From assembly GCA_964463485.1 (NCBI GenBank), contig CAYXDO010000052.1, positions 1 through 64,000 of the forward strand: 64,000 bases of DNA. The letters are read 5' to 3'. This stretch comes from CAYXDO01 sp964463485 (GTDB lineage: Bacteria; Myxococcota; Kuafuiibacteriia; Kuafuiibacteriales; Kuafuiibacteriaceae). A program made the position numbers and the translations under genes. Shown here piece after piece: positions 35,963 through 44,600 of this stretch (positions are counted from its first letter, which is position 1; each line of letters opens with the position of its first letter). The notes beneath the pieces are model-generated. The model worked only from the letters and a program-made list of their open reading frames with translations, was not told the origin of the DNA and ran no database searches.

Positions 35963-38818
35963 TCATCCGCTTTGCCCCTCGATCGGGGGACAAGAGCAGA
36001 ACAGATTTCGATCGCCCCACGGGTTGTCGATTCTTGCCACGCTCGGCCAGAACTTGTGCTCACGAACCCATGGGGCAGGGTACGCGGCGATCTCTCGACT
36101 GTACCCGTGGCTCCACTCCGACGCGCTCACGACCGAAGCCGGATGGGGTGCATTTTTGAGCGGGTTGTCGCGGTTCGACCACCTTCCCTCCTCGATTTGG
36201 CGGATCTCTTCCCGAATCGACAGCAGGGCGTCGCACAGCCGATCGAGCTCTGCCCTGGACTCGCTCTCGGTCGGCTCGATCATCAGCGTCCCAGCCACCG
36301 GGAACGACATGGTCGGAGCGTGGAATCCGTAATCCATGAGTCGCTTGGCGACGTCCTCGGCCTCGACACTTGCGGTTTTCTTGAACGGTCGGAGGTCGAT
36401 GATGAACTCGTGCGCGACCCGTCCGTTCGGACCGGTGAAGACCACCTCGTAAGTGGGAGAGAGTCGCTTCGCCATGTAGTTTGCGTTGGCGATGGCGAGC
36501 TTCGTGGCCTGAGTCAGTCCTTCGCCTCCCATCATCGCCATGTACATCCAGGAGATCGTGAGTATGCTGGCGCTCCCGAATGGCGCGGCCGAGACCGGCC
36601 CGGGCAGGGCAGACTCATCGAGTGGGTTCGTGGGCAGGAAGGGCGCCAGGTGGGCAGCCACGCCGATCGGCCCCATGCCGGGGCCGCCGCCTCCGTGGGG
36701 GATGCAGAAGGTCTTGTGCAGGTTGACGTGGCAGACATCCGCGCCGAGCTCACCCGGCCGCGCGAGGCCGACCAGCGCGTTGAGGTTCGCGCCGTCGAGG
36801 TAGACTTGCCCGCCGTATTCATGCACGACCTGGGCGATCGTCCGGATGCCCTCCTCGAAGACGCCGTGAGTCGATGGGTACGTAATCATCAGCGCGGCGA
36901 GCCGATCGGCGTGCAGCTTCGCTAGCCGTTCGAGGTCTCCCAGGTCCACGTTGCCGCGGTCGTCGCACGCCACGGCGACCACCTCGAGACCCGCCATGGC
37001 CGCGCTCGCCGGGTTCGTTCCGTGTGCGGAAACGGGGATCAGGCATACGTTTCGGTGAGTTTGTCCCCGAGCCGCGTGGTACGCGCGGATGGTGAGGAGG
37101 CCGGTGTACTCTCCTTGGGCGCCCGCGTTGGGTTGGAAGGAGCACTTGGCGAATCCGGTGATGTCCGAGAGCCACCGATCCAGATCGCGAATCATCTCGG
37201 CGTACCCTTTGGTCGCGTCCGGACTGGCGTACGGGTGGATGCCCGAGACCTTCGGCCACGAAAGCGGCAGCATCTCGGAGCTCGCGTTCAGCTTCATGGT
37301 GCACGATCCGAGCGGGATCATCGAGGTCGTCAGCGACAAGTCCTTGGACTCGAGCTTCCGAATGTAGCGCAGCAGCTCGTGCTCCGCGTGATATCGATGA
37401 AAAACCGGGTGAGTCAGAAACGGAGAAGCTCGCGCGACGGACTCAGCGGGAGCTTCGTCCGGCATCGTTCCCGCCGACTCCACCACGGACTTGGTCACGC
37501 CGAAGCAGGCGACCACGTCCTCGACGGTCGCGAGGTCGGAGGTCTCGTCGAAGGAGACGCCGATCGCGCCGTCCGCGTAGGCGCGGAGCTCGAGCCCTCG
37601 CGCCTTGGCCGCTTCGATGACTTCCTGCTGCATCGGGCGGCTCATGGGAATCTTCACGGTGTCGAAGTACGAACCGTGAGAGGCGCCGATCCCGGCCTTC
37701 TCGAGCGAGGCCGCGAGCAGTCGCGCGAGCGCTCGAGCTCGCTTCGCGATCGCGGTGAGTCCGTCCGGACCGTGCCAGACCGCGTACATCCCGGCCATGA
37801 CCGCGAGCAGCACCTGCGCCGTGCAGATGTTGCTCGTCGCCTTCTCCCGCCGAATGTGTTGCTCCCGCGTCTGGAGCGCCATTCGGTACGCCACCATGCC
37901 GCGAGCGTCCTTCGAAACGCCGATCAGGCGCCCCGGCATCTGGCGCGCATGGGCCTCTCGAGTTGCCATGAACGCCGCCGAGGGCCCGCCGAATCCGAGC
38001 GGCACGCCGAAGCGCTGGCTCGAGCCCACCGCGATGTCCGCACCCATTTCCCCGGGTGACTTGAACAAAGTCAGCGCCAACAGATCGGTGGCGACGATTG
38101 CGAAGGACCCGTTCAGGTGGACGTCACGGATCTTGGCGGTGAGATCCTGGACTCGACCTTCCGTGTCCGGATTCTGCATGAGCACGCCGAACACGTCGGG
38201 CCCGAGCGCGCCGTCGACGTCGACCACCAGGCCGAGCGGTCGCGCCCGAGTCTTTACCACGGCGATGGTTTGCGGGTGGCACTTCGAAGACACCAAGAAC
38301 CGATGCCGAGCCGACTTGGCGAGTCGGTGCGCCATGGTCATGGCCTCGGCCGCAGCGGTGGCCTCGTCGAGCAACGATGCGTTGGCGAGCGGGAGCCCGG
38401 TGAGCTCACAAATCATCGTTTGATAATTCAGCAGCGCCTCCAACCGACCTTGGCTGATCTCGGCCTGATAAGGCGTGTACTGAGTATACCAGCCCGGATT
38501 TTCCAAGATGTTTCGCTGAATCACCGGCGGCACGATCGTGTCCGAATAACCCATCCCGATGAGCGAGCGCCGGAGCTCGTTGCGATCGAACATGCGACGC
38601 AGGTGCTCGAGCACCGAACGTTCTCCGCGAGGTACTGGGACGTCGATCGAAAGCGCCTTCTGCGTTCGAATCGACTTCGGCAGGGCCTCGTCGATGAGCA
38701 TGTCCAGGGTCGGCACTCCAATCACAGCCAACATGGCATCGAGCTCCTGCGGGCTGGGGCCGAGATGGCGCCGGGGAAAGGTGTCGTTCGTGATGGTTGC
38801 GCGCTGGTGTAGATTCAT
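35963..38818 (-). CDS. gcvP: Glycine dehydrogenase (decarboxylating), P protein
   Basis: 951 residues, full length for the single-chain type. Decarboxylates glycine with pyridoxal phosphate and passes the aminomethyl group to the lipoyl H protein. The PLP lysine is in CHVNLHKTFCIPHGGGG (about K702). The N-terminal part carries FLGAGYYD-like SLIGMGYSDTIVPPVIQRNI and PYQAEISQGRLEALLNYQT. No gcvT or gcvH is adjacent, so the other cleavage genes lie elsewhere. The start at 38818 is the family start (MNLHQRATITNDTFPRRHLG). Confidence 0.95.
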   Translation of the reverse strand: MNLHQRATITNDTFPRRHLGPSPQELDAMLAVIGVPTLDMLIDEALPKSIRTQKALSIDVPVPRGERSVLEHLRRMFDRNELRRSLIGMGYSDTIVPPVIQRNILENPGWYTQYTPYQAEISQGRLEALLNYQTMICELTGLPLANASLLDEATAAAEAMTMAHRLAKSARHRFLVSSKCHPQTIAVVKTRARPLGLVVDVDGALGPDVFGVLMQNPDTEGRVQDLTAKIRDVHLNGSFAIVATDLLALTLFKSPGEMGADIAVGSSQRFGVPLGFGGPSAAFMATREAHARQMPGRLIGVSKDARGMVAYRMALQTREQHIRREKATSNICTAQVLLAVMAGMYAVWHGPDGLTAIAKRARALARLLAASLEKAGIGASHGSYFDTVKIPMSRPMQQEVIEAAKARGLELRAYADGAIGVSFDETSDLATVEDVVACFGVTKSVVESAGTMPDEAPAESVARASPFLTHPVFHRYHAEHELLRYIRKLESKDLSLTTSMIPLGSCTMKLNASSEMLPLSWPKVSGIHPYASPDATKGYAEMIRDLDRWLSDITGFAKCSFQPNAGAQGEYTGLLTIRAYHAARGQTHRNVCLIPVSAHGTNPASAAMAGLEVVAVACDDRGNVDLGDLERLAKLHADRLAALMITYPSTHGVFEEGIRTIAQVVHEYGGQVYLDGANLNALVGLARPGELGADVCHVNLHKTFCIPHGGGGPGMGPIGVAAHLAPFLPTNPLDESALPGPVSAAPFGSASILTISWMYMAMMGGEGLTQATKLAIANANYMAKRLSPTYEVVFTGPNGRVAHEFIIDLRPFKKTASVEAEDVAKRLMDYGFHAPTMSFPVAGTLMIEPTESESRAELDRLCDALLSIREEIRQIEEGRWSNRDNPLKNAPHPASVVSASEWSHGYSREIAAYPAPWVREHKFWPSVARIDNPWGDRNLFCSCPPIEGQSG

Positions 38819-38900
38819 GGGACGCGCGGACCATACGCCTCGCCTTGGTGTTGGTGAAGCGGAACTGTCGCTGGTTCGGAGGCCTGGCGCCCCTTCGATT

Positions 38901-38913
38901 GGAACCTAGTTCC
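38901..38913. promoter_or_regulatory. Palindrome upstream of the AAA+/VWA operon
   Basis: GGAACCTAGTTCC: perfect 5-bp arms around CTA, 142 bases before the operon start codon. The right part TAGTTCCCAA recurs at 59527-59536 upstream of another gene of this scaffold (see findings). Operator-like, but unproven. Confidence 0.35.
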
Positions 38914-39054
38914 CAAAACTTCGCGTCGGGGGCCGAACGGGGACGAGGGCCCTGCCGATATCGACACAGTTGCCTCTTCTGGTGGGCGATCCGTCGATTG
39001 CCGCTGCGACCAGGCTGGGCTACGGTGCGTAGGCCAAATCTGTGGAGATGTAAG

Positions 39055-42000
39055 ATGGTTCAAGACGTTACCAGCGCCCGATCACGTTCCGTTCCGGGGG
39101 CCCTCCCCACCGAGGTCGCCGCGCCAGCCGCGGTCAAGAAGGCGGTCCCCGGAGAGTCCGACGTGTTCGTCGAGGACGGGCGTCTCGTGTTCAAGGAGCC
39201 GATTGGAGGGCACTCCAAGGACTCGGGCCTCGGCCGTGCCAAGAAGATGCTTCAGATCGCCCGAGCTGAGTCGCAATCCAAGATGAGCTTTGGCGGACGA
39301 GTGGCGCAGACCGGGATAGATCCGGCAGCCTCACTTCGCAATTATTATCCGTCGCTTCGCGTTGCCCGGGAGCTCGGCAGGGTGCCCGAGTTTCTGGAGG
39401 CGATCATCGACTTTGCCGATCAGGCGCCGGTGCCGACCGATCTGAGGCCGCTCTTGCGTGCTGCGTTGGAGCTCAAGCCGCGGTTCGAGGCGGAGAAGGC
39501 TTCGGCGCTCGGGACGGCGAACGCGCCGGTGGCTACGTTGGTGCAGTGGGCCCAGTCGAACCAGCACAACAAGCTCTTGGTGAGTGACGCCGCGCTGAGT
39601 GTGTTGGTTACGGGGTGGTGGCAGTCGCTCGAGCAAGCGCTGACCTCGAACAATCACACCCCGGAGACGGCGCTGATGCAGGCGCGAATCTTCGCGCGCG
39701 TCGCGGAGCTAGGGCTCGCTGGCCCTTACGGGCGGCAAGTTGGCAATTGGAGCGTCGTGGCTGGGAAGCTGCCGGCGACCGAGGACGGGGCCAAAGTGTT
39801 TGCGCGTTTGCTCGCAGCCAACGGCGAGGACCTTTCCAAGCATACGTTCCAAGGCAAACCGGTCGGTGCATTTGCGAGTGTCTCGAGGACGCCCAAAGTG
39901 AGCAAGGGTGGGTCGGCGCTGGCTAAAGAGATCGGTACTTACAGTCAGACCAACGGCGGTCAGTACGTTCAAGACGCGAGGAACAACAACGTCGCCGCGC
40001 TCGCGGTGAACGACGCCTCGATCCCGCACCTCGTACACTCAGTGTGGCAGCAGTTCGACCAATTCCTGGCGGAGAACAAGACACCTGAGACGAGCTTCGA
40101 GCTCCTCAAGTTTTACGTGCGGGCCCGCGAGCTCGGGCACACGAACTTGACGGTCAACAACTGGCAGTTGGTGGCGCAACGGCTGCCGCAGGGACCGGGC
40201 TCCAATTCACTTTTGCGCCGGGCCGCGCGAGCTTTTCAAGCCAATGTACCCGGAGTGACCTCCGGCGGGTCGGCGCCCAAGATCGGTGAGAAGGCTCTCG
40301 GAGCGAGCTCGTACTCTCAGTATACTCAGATTCAGCAACTCATCAACGCCGGGGATATTTCGGTCTTCAAGCTGGACGATCCCTCGATCACCGTCATGAG
40401 GCAGGCCTACACGGATCCGTATTATTTCGGCCAGCCGACGGGGTGGGACAAGAAAGAGTACGTGACCGGCGCGCTCGAGTTGTGGGCTCGCGCGGCCACG
40501 CTCGGGCAGATGGCGTACAGCCATCTTCAGCACTTCGTGCAGGGGCGGATCCCTGCCTCGCTGCTCGGGGACCGAGAGGTCGTGCGAACCATGCTGGCGG
40601 TCGTCGACCGCGCCGGAATGCTCTCCACCGCTCGTCAGGGTTGGTCGTTGGCGGACGGGAACGTCTTTGGCAACAGCCCCGTCGTGAAGGAGGAGCTCTC
40701 GCGCCTGGAGCGACTCTCCCAGGGTGCACAAGCTCCGATGCCGTCTCGTCGTGGGGCGGGGCAGCCGCGGGTCAAAGCGGGCGAGCCGCTTGGGAAGGAG
40801 GTCGGCGACGCCAATACTCTCTATAATCAGAAGAGTCCCAAGTTCCTGGAGCTATCCGACGCGGCGCTCGCAGCGGTGGCGACCAACGGAAACCCAAGTC
40901 ACTGGATGAATCAGTTCTCGCTGGATCCCAGGGTGATTCGGCTCTGCGCGCGGATCGTCGAGATCTCTGGCGCCACCAACACGCCGGCGGCGACGAGCGC
41001 GAAGCAGTGGCTCAACTTGGTGCCGTGGAATCAGGTCACTCCGGGTGCGATTCCCGAGATCGCCAGACTAGCCAAGGCGGCCGGGGTGCCGTTCGAGTCG
41101 GTGAAGTTGCAGCTCCAGAGTGGTCACCAAACTCAGCTCGTCGATCACCCTGACTTCAAGAAGCTCGTTCCGCCTCCGAAGCTCAACGCCACCCAGAAGT
41201 CGGCGGTGAGTGAGAAGCTTCAGAAGTTGGATCCGAGCGCTCTCGGAAGCCCGTCCGACCGCAGAACGGCGCTCGAAGAGCTCGTGCTCGGGGATCCCAA
41301 GCTCGAGGTTCGTGAGCTCCTCGAGTTGGCCATTTCCGCCCGGGCGTCCGGCGAGCTCGTGCCTGTGAGTATGTCTGGTGCCGACGCCGCACAGCAATCC
41401 GCGTACGTGTCCGGTCTCATCTCCGCGTTCGATCACCTCGCCGCGAGCTCGGTCTTGCTAGGCGCGTTCGCCAAGGTGGGCGCCGAGCGAGTCGAGAGCG
41501 CGCTCGTGGATCGCGGGTTCGATCCGGAGTCCAGCAAGCTCTGGGCTGCCGTGGCCGAGCGGCTCGCGGGGCTAGACGCCCGCGATCTGAAGTTCACGCT
41601 CGCCCCCGTCTTGGGTGCCGAGCCCGAGTTTTCGACTCTGCCGATGCGCCTCGCGCTCGCGGAGAGCAAGCTCACCGACGAGACCCTCGCGAAGCTGTTC
41701 GATACTCATGGCAAAGACGACGCGCTCACCTTCGCGGACGCGTTGCTCGCGAGGACCGCGCTGGAGCCGAGCTCGAGCCCCGCGAGGGCCAAGGTCGCTG
41801 AGCTCATCAAAGCGAAGATCGCGGCGGGGGACCTCTCGGCAGAGGACGTTCGCGACCTCGTCACGGCGGACTATCTCGCGATCTTGGAGCCTGACGCGGA
41901 CAAGAAGGTCGACGACGCCGTCGCGAAGGTGATCAAGGTCGGACCGGGAGCGCAGACCGAAGCCATCGAGGCGCTCGCGACGACCATCAAGGACGCGGGC

Positions 42001-44145
42001 CAACTCACCAACCCCACTGCGCTGGCTTCGCGAGCGCTCGGTCAGTTGATACAGAGCGACCTCGCGCGTGTGTTGCCGCTCGATCAAGCGGACGCCGAGC
42101 TTGGAGGCGTGGGCCCTGCGCTGTTCGAGCCCAAGGAACCCTTCCCGCCGGGAACGCCGACGGTCATGGCCGCGGGCATCGAGCTCGCGAAAAACGATCG
42201 CGTCGAGAAGGACAAGCGAGCGGTCCCGAAGAAGGCTGGGTCCGAGCTCGTCATGACCGAGACGACCCACCGTAACGTCAAGCTCATGGCAGCGGCCTGG
42301 CGGCTGAAGCGACCCGTGCTCCTCGAGGGCCCCACGAGCTCCGGCAAGACCTCCGCGGTGCGCTATCTCGCGCACCTCACCGACTCACCGTACCGACGGA
42401 TCAACCTGTCGTATTATACCGACGTGAGCGACTTGCTCGGAAAGTATGTCGGAGGCGAGAAGCGATTCGACAAGGTCAAGCTCGACGCCATGGAAGAGCA
42501 TGAGTTCAGCGCTCATGCGGCCGAGTACGGCATCGAACACTTCGGTTCCCGAGCCAAAGCTACCGAGGAGATTCTGCAAGCCCAAACCAAGGCGCGCTGG
42601 GTCGATGGCCCGGTGATCCGCGCGCTGAAACGCGGCGAGGTGCTGCTCCTCGACGAGATGAACCTCGCCCGGCCGGAGGTCCTCGAACGGCTCAACTCCC
42701 TCTTCGACGACGACGGCAACGTCGTCTTGACCGAGCACCACAACGAGGTCGTCAAGCCGGACAAGAACTTCCGACTCTTCGCGACCATGAACCCCGCGAG
42801 CTACTCAGGACGCGCTCGACTCTCCGACGCCATGCGTTCGCGGTGGACTTGTGTCTTCGCCCACGGGCTCACCCAGGCCGATCTCACCAAGGTCATGACG
42901 ACCAAGTACGGCGAACAAATCCCTGCTGACGAGCTCGCCAAGCTCGTCGCGGTCCATGACAACCTGTCACGCCTCGCGGATGAGGGGGAGATCGGACACA
43001 AAGGCGGCGGCGTGGCCTTTACCCTTCGCAACCTCTTCCGCGCCTCCGAGCGATTCCTGCGCTACAGGAACGGGGACTTGGACGACGCTGCGCTCATGCG
43101 CCGCGAGACTGAGGAGCTCTACGCTGGCGGCCTCTTCGACGCTGAAGACAGGCAGTCCGTCCAGGATATCCTCCAGACCGCGATGCCCTACGACGGGCCC
43201 GGATTCTACGACAAGATCGAGCTCACGGAAGACCAGAGCTCGTTTTCGATCGGCGACATCTCCATCTCCAAGCTGGGCCTGTCCGATCCGCTGATCCCCA
43301 AACAGACCTCGCGACTGGTGATGACTCCGCGAACCAAGGAGATCTTGTACAGGATGGCAAAGGCGCTCGACATGGGGGAAAATGTCGCACTCATCGGCGA
43401 GCGAGCCTCCGGCAAGACCGCGATCGCCAAGATGTTCGCCATGCTGCGCGAGCAGCCATACCACCGGCAGCTCCTGTCGGGTTCGACCGACGCCATGCAG
43501 CTCGTCGGCGGCTACGACGATCAAGGCTGGAAGGATGGGTTGCTCCTCGACGCGGGCCGACCGGACGGGAAGCCCGGAGTATTCCTCGGGGATGAGTTCA
43601 ACCTCGCGAACCCGGCGCTCCTCGAGCGCCTCAACTCGGTGCTGGACGACGAGCGAAAGCTCGTGCTCGCCGAGAAGGAGGGCGAGGAGATCAAGCTGCA
43701 CCCCGACTTCCGATTCGTCGCCGCGATGAACCCGCCGACCAAGGAGTATGGCGGTCGCGCGAAGCTCAGCAAAGCCATGCAGAACCGCTTCACCATGATC
43801 GCGGTGCCGAACCTGGATGACCCGACCGAGCAGAAGCTGATCTTGAAGGAGCTCGGCAAGAAGCTCGACGTGCCCGAGGCCATCACCGAGACACTCACGG
43901 AGCTTCAGGCGTGGATTCGAAAGTCGTACGAGGACGAGTCGCTCGGCAAGGAGCTGCGCGATCGGGATCGGCCGGTGTATTCGATTCGACAGCTCATCAA
44001 CGCCGCCACGATGATCGGTGAGTTTCAGAAGCAGATTGGGGCCGGCCAGGCGTACCTTCTCGCGATCGAGGCCACCTACGGGAGCTCGTCGGACTTCAAG
44101 GACAACGAGATGATCATGAAGAAGGCGCAGGAGCTCGCGGCATGA
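39055..44145 (+). CDS. Giant protein with four novel repeats and two MoxR/midasin-like AAA+ modules
   Basis: 1,696 residues from the ATG at 39055 (GGAG 8 bases upstream). The frame is open from 38797 but the extra part lacks sense. Residues about 150-660 hold four imperfect repeats of 80-95 residues (starts near 152, 289, 411, 579) with a pattern like AVNDASIPHLVHSVWQQF then ARELG then NNWQLVAQRLP. A helical region follows. AAA+ 1 has Walker A GPTSSGKTS (about 1092) and Walker B VLLLDEMNLARPEVLERLNS. AAA+ 2 has Walker A GERASGKTA (about 1448) and Walker B FLGDEFNLANPALLERLNS. Both have the AAA_5 insertion pattern of MoxR, CobS and midasin. The stop overlaps the next ATG by 4 bases. It probably remodels a partner held by the VWA protein downstream. 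Substrate unknown. Confidence 0.85.
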   Translation: MVQDVTSARSRSVPGALPTEVAAPAAVKKAVPGESDVFVEDGRLVFKEPIGGHSKDSGLGRAKKMLQIARAESQSKMSFGGRVAQTGIDPAASLRNYYPSLRVARELGRVPEFLEAIIDFADQAPVPTDLRPLLRAALELKPRFEAEKASALGTANAPVATLVQWAQSNQHNKLLVSDAALSVLVTGWWQSLEQALTSNNHTPETALMQARIFARVAELGLAGPYGRQVGNWSVVAGKLPATEDGAKVFARLLAANGEDLSKHTFQGKPVGAFASVSRTPKVSKGGSALAKEIGTYSQTNGGQYVQDARNNNVAALAVNDASIPHLVHSVWQQFDQFLAENKTPETSFELLKFYVRARELGHTNLTVNNWQLVAQRLPQGPGSNSLLRRAARAFQANVPGVTSGGSAPKIGEKALGASSYSQYTQIQQLINAGDISVFKLDDPSITVMRQAYTDPYYFGQPTGWDKKEYVTGALELWARAATLGQMAYSHLQHFVQGRIPASLLGDREVVRTMLAVVDRAGMLSTARQGWSLADGNVFGNSPVVKEELSRLERLSQGAQAPMPSRRGAGQPRVKAGEPLGKEVGDANTLYNQKSPKFLELSDAALAAVATNGNPSHWMNQFSLDPRVIRLCARIVEISGATNTPAATSAKQWLNLVPWNQVTPGAIPEIARLAKAAGVPFESVKLQLQSGHQTQLVDHPDFKKLVPPPKLNATQKSAVSEKLQKLDPSALGSPSDRRTALEELVLGDPKLEVRELLELAISARASGELVPVSMSGADAAQQSAYVSGLISAFDHLAASSVLLGAFAKVGAERVESALVDRGFDPESSKLWAAVAERLAGLDARDLKFTLAPVLGAEPEFSTLPMRLALAESKLTDETLAKLFDTHGKDDALTFADALLARTALEPSSSPARAKVAELIKAKIAAGDLSAEDVRDLVTADYLAILEPDADKKVDDAVAKVIKVGPGAQTEAIEALATTIKDAGQLTNPTALASRALGQLIQSDLARVLPLDQADAELGGVGPALFEPKEPFPPGTPTVMAAGIELAKNDRVEKDKRAVPKKAGSELVMTETTHRNVKLMAAAWRLKRPVLLEGPTSSGKTSAVRYLAHLTDSPYRRINLSYYTDVSDLLGKYVGGEKRFDKVKLDAMEEHEFSAHAAEYGIEHFGSRAKATEEILQAQTKARWVDGPVIRALKRGEVLLLDEMNLARPEVLERLNSLFDDDGNVVLTEHHNEVVKPDKNFRLFATMNPASYSGRARLSDAMRSRWTCVFAHGLTQADLTKVMTTKYGEQIPADELAKLVAVHDNLSRLADEGEIGHKGGGVAFTLRNLFRASERFLRYRNGDLDDAALMRRETEELYAGGLFDAEDRQSVQDILQTAMPYDGPGFYDKIELTEDQSSFSIGDISISKLGLSDPLIPKQTSRLVMTPRTKEILYRMAKALDMGENVALIGERASGKTAIAKMFAMLREQPYHRQLLSGSTDAMQLVGGYDDQGWKDGLLLDAGRPDGKPGVFLGDEFNLANPALLERLNSVLDDERKLVLAEKEGEEIKLHPDFRFVAAMNPPTKEYGGRAKLSKAMQNRFTMIAVPNLDDPTEQKLILKELGKKLDVPEAITETLTELQAWIRKSYEDESLGKELRDRDRPVYSIRQLINAATMIGEFQKQIGAGQAYLLAIEATYGSSSDFKDNEMIMKKAQELAA

Positions 44146-44600
44146 GTACGAGAAAGTCGAAGCCCGCGTCTTTTGGGACCAACGAAGCGAAGAGGGACTC
44201 GTCGAAGGTTCCGCTCGCGAAGAGTGCGGCGGTGAAGTCGACCAAACTCGCCAAACCGAGCAGGCTCGACGCCTTGCTCGGTACGAGTGTCTCCATCCTC
44301 ATTCAAGGTCCTGGGCCGATCGACGCGATTCTGCCCAAGCTAAAGAGGGCACTTCCCCGCGCGGAGTGGGCCGACTTGCGGGCTGACTCCACGCCCGGGA
44401 GCGTGCCGCAGGGAGACGTCGTCGTGTTGCTCGGTCTCGAGGTTCCGACGGCGTCGAGGTCTTGGTTGGAGGGCGCGCTCGCCGCGGTTCGAGTGATTGC
44501 GGTGTCGGCGGGGACGCTCGACGAGTCCGTGCAGGCCAGCTTTGGAACCGTGCTGGCGGCGACGGCGGCGGTGAGTCCGAGCAGGGGAGCTTCCTCATGA
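44142..44600 (+). CDS. Small alpha/beta protein in the AAA+/VWA operon
   Basis: 152 residues, coupled at both ends (ATGA overlaps at 44142-44145 and 44597-44600). Lys/Ser-rich disordered N-terminus of about 45 residues, then a domain with strand-helix alternation (VSILIQGPGPIDAILPKLKR, QGDVVVLLGLEV, VRVIAVSAGTL), looking like a small Rossmann-type or receiver-like fold without the phospho-acceptor Asp. Not recognised. Its position between the ATPase and VWA genes suggests an adaptor. Confidence 0.7.
   Translation: MSTRKSKPASFGTNEAKRDSSKVPLAKSAAVKSTKLAKPSRLDALLGTSVSILIQGPGPIDAILPKLKRALPRAEWADLRADSTPGSVPQGDVVVLLGLEVPTASRSWLEGALAAVRVIAVSAGTLDESVQASFGTVLAATAAVSPSRGASS

Noticed and set aside
38797..39054. 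Upstream extension of the giant AAA+ frame
   Set aside because: Overlaps the gcvP start and lacks a ribosome site; the ATG at 39055 has GGAG correctly spaced.
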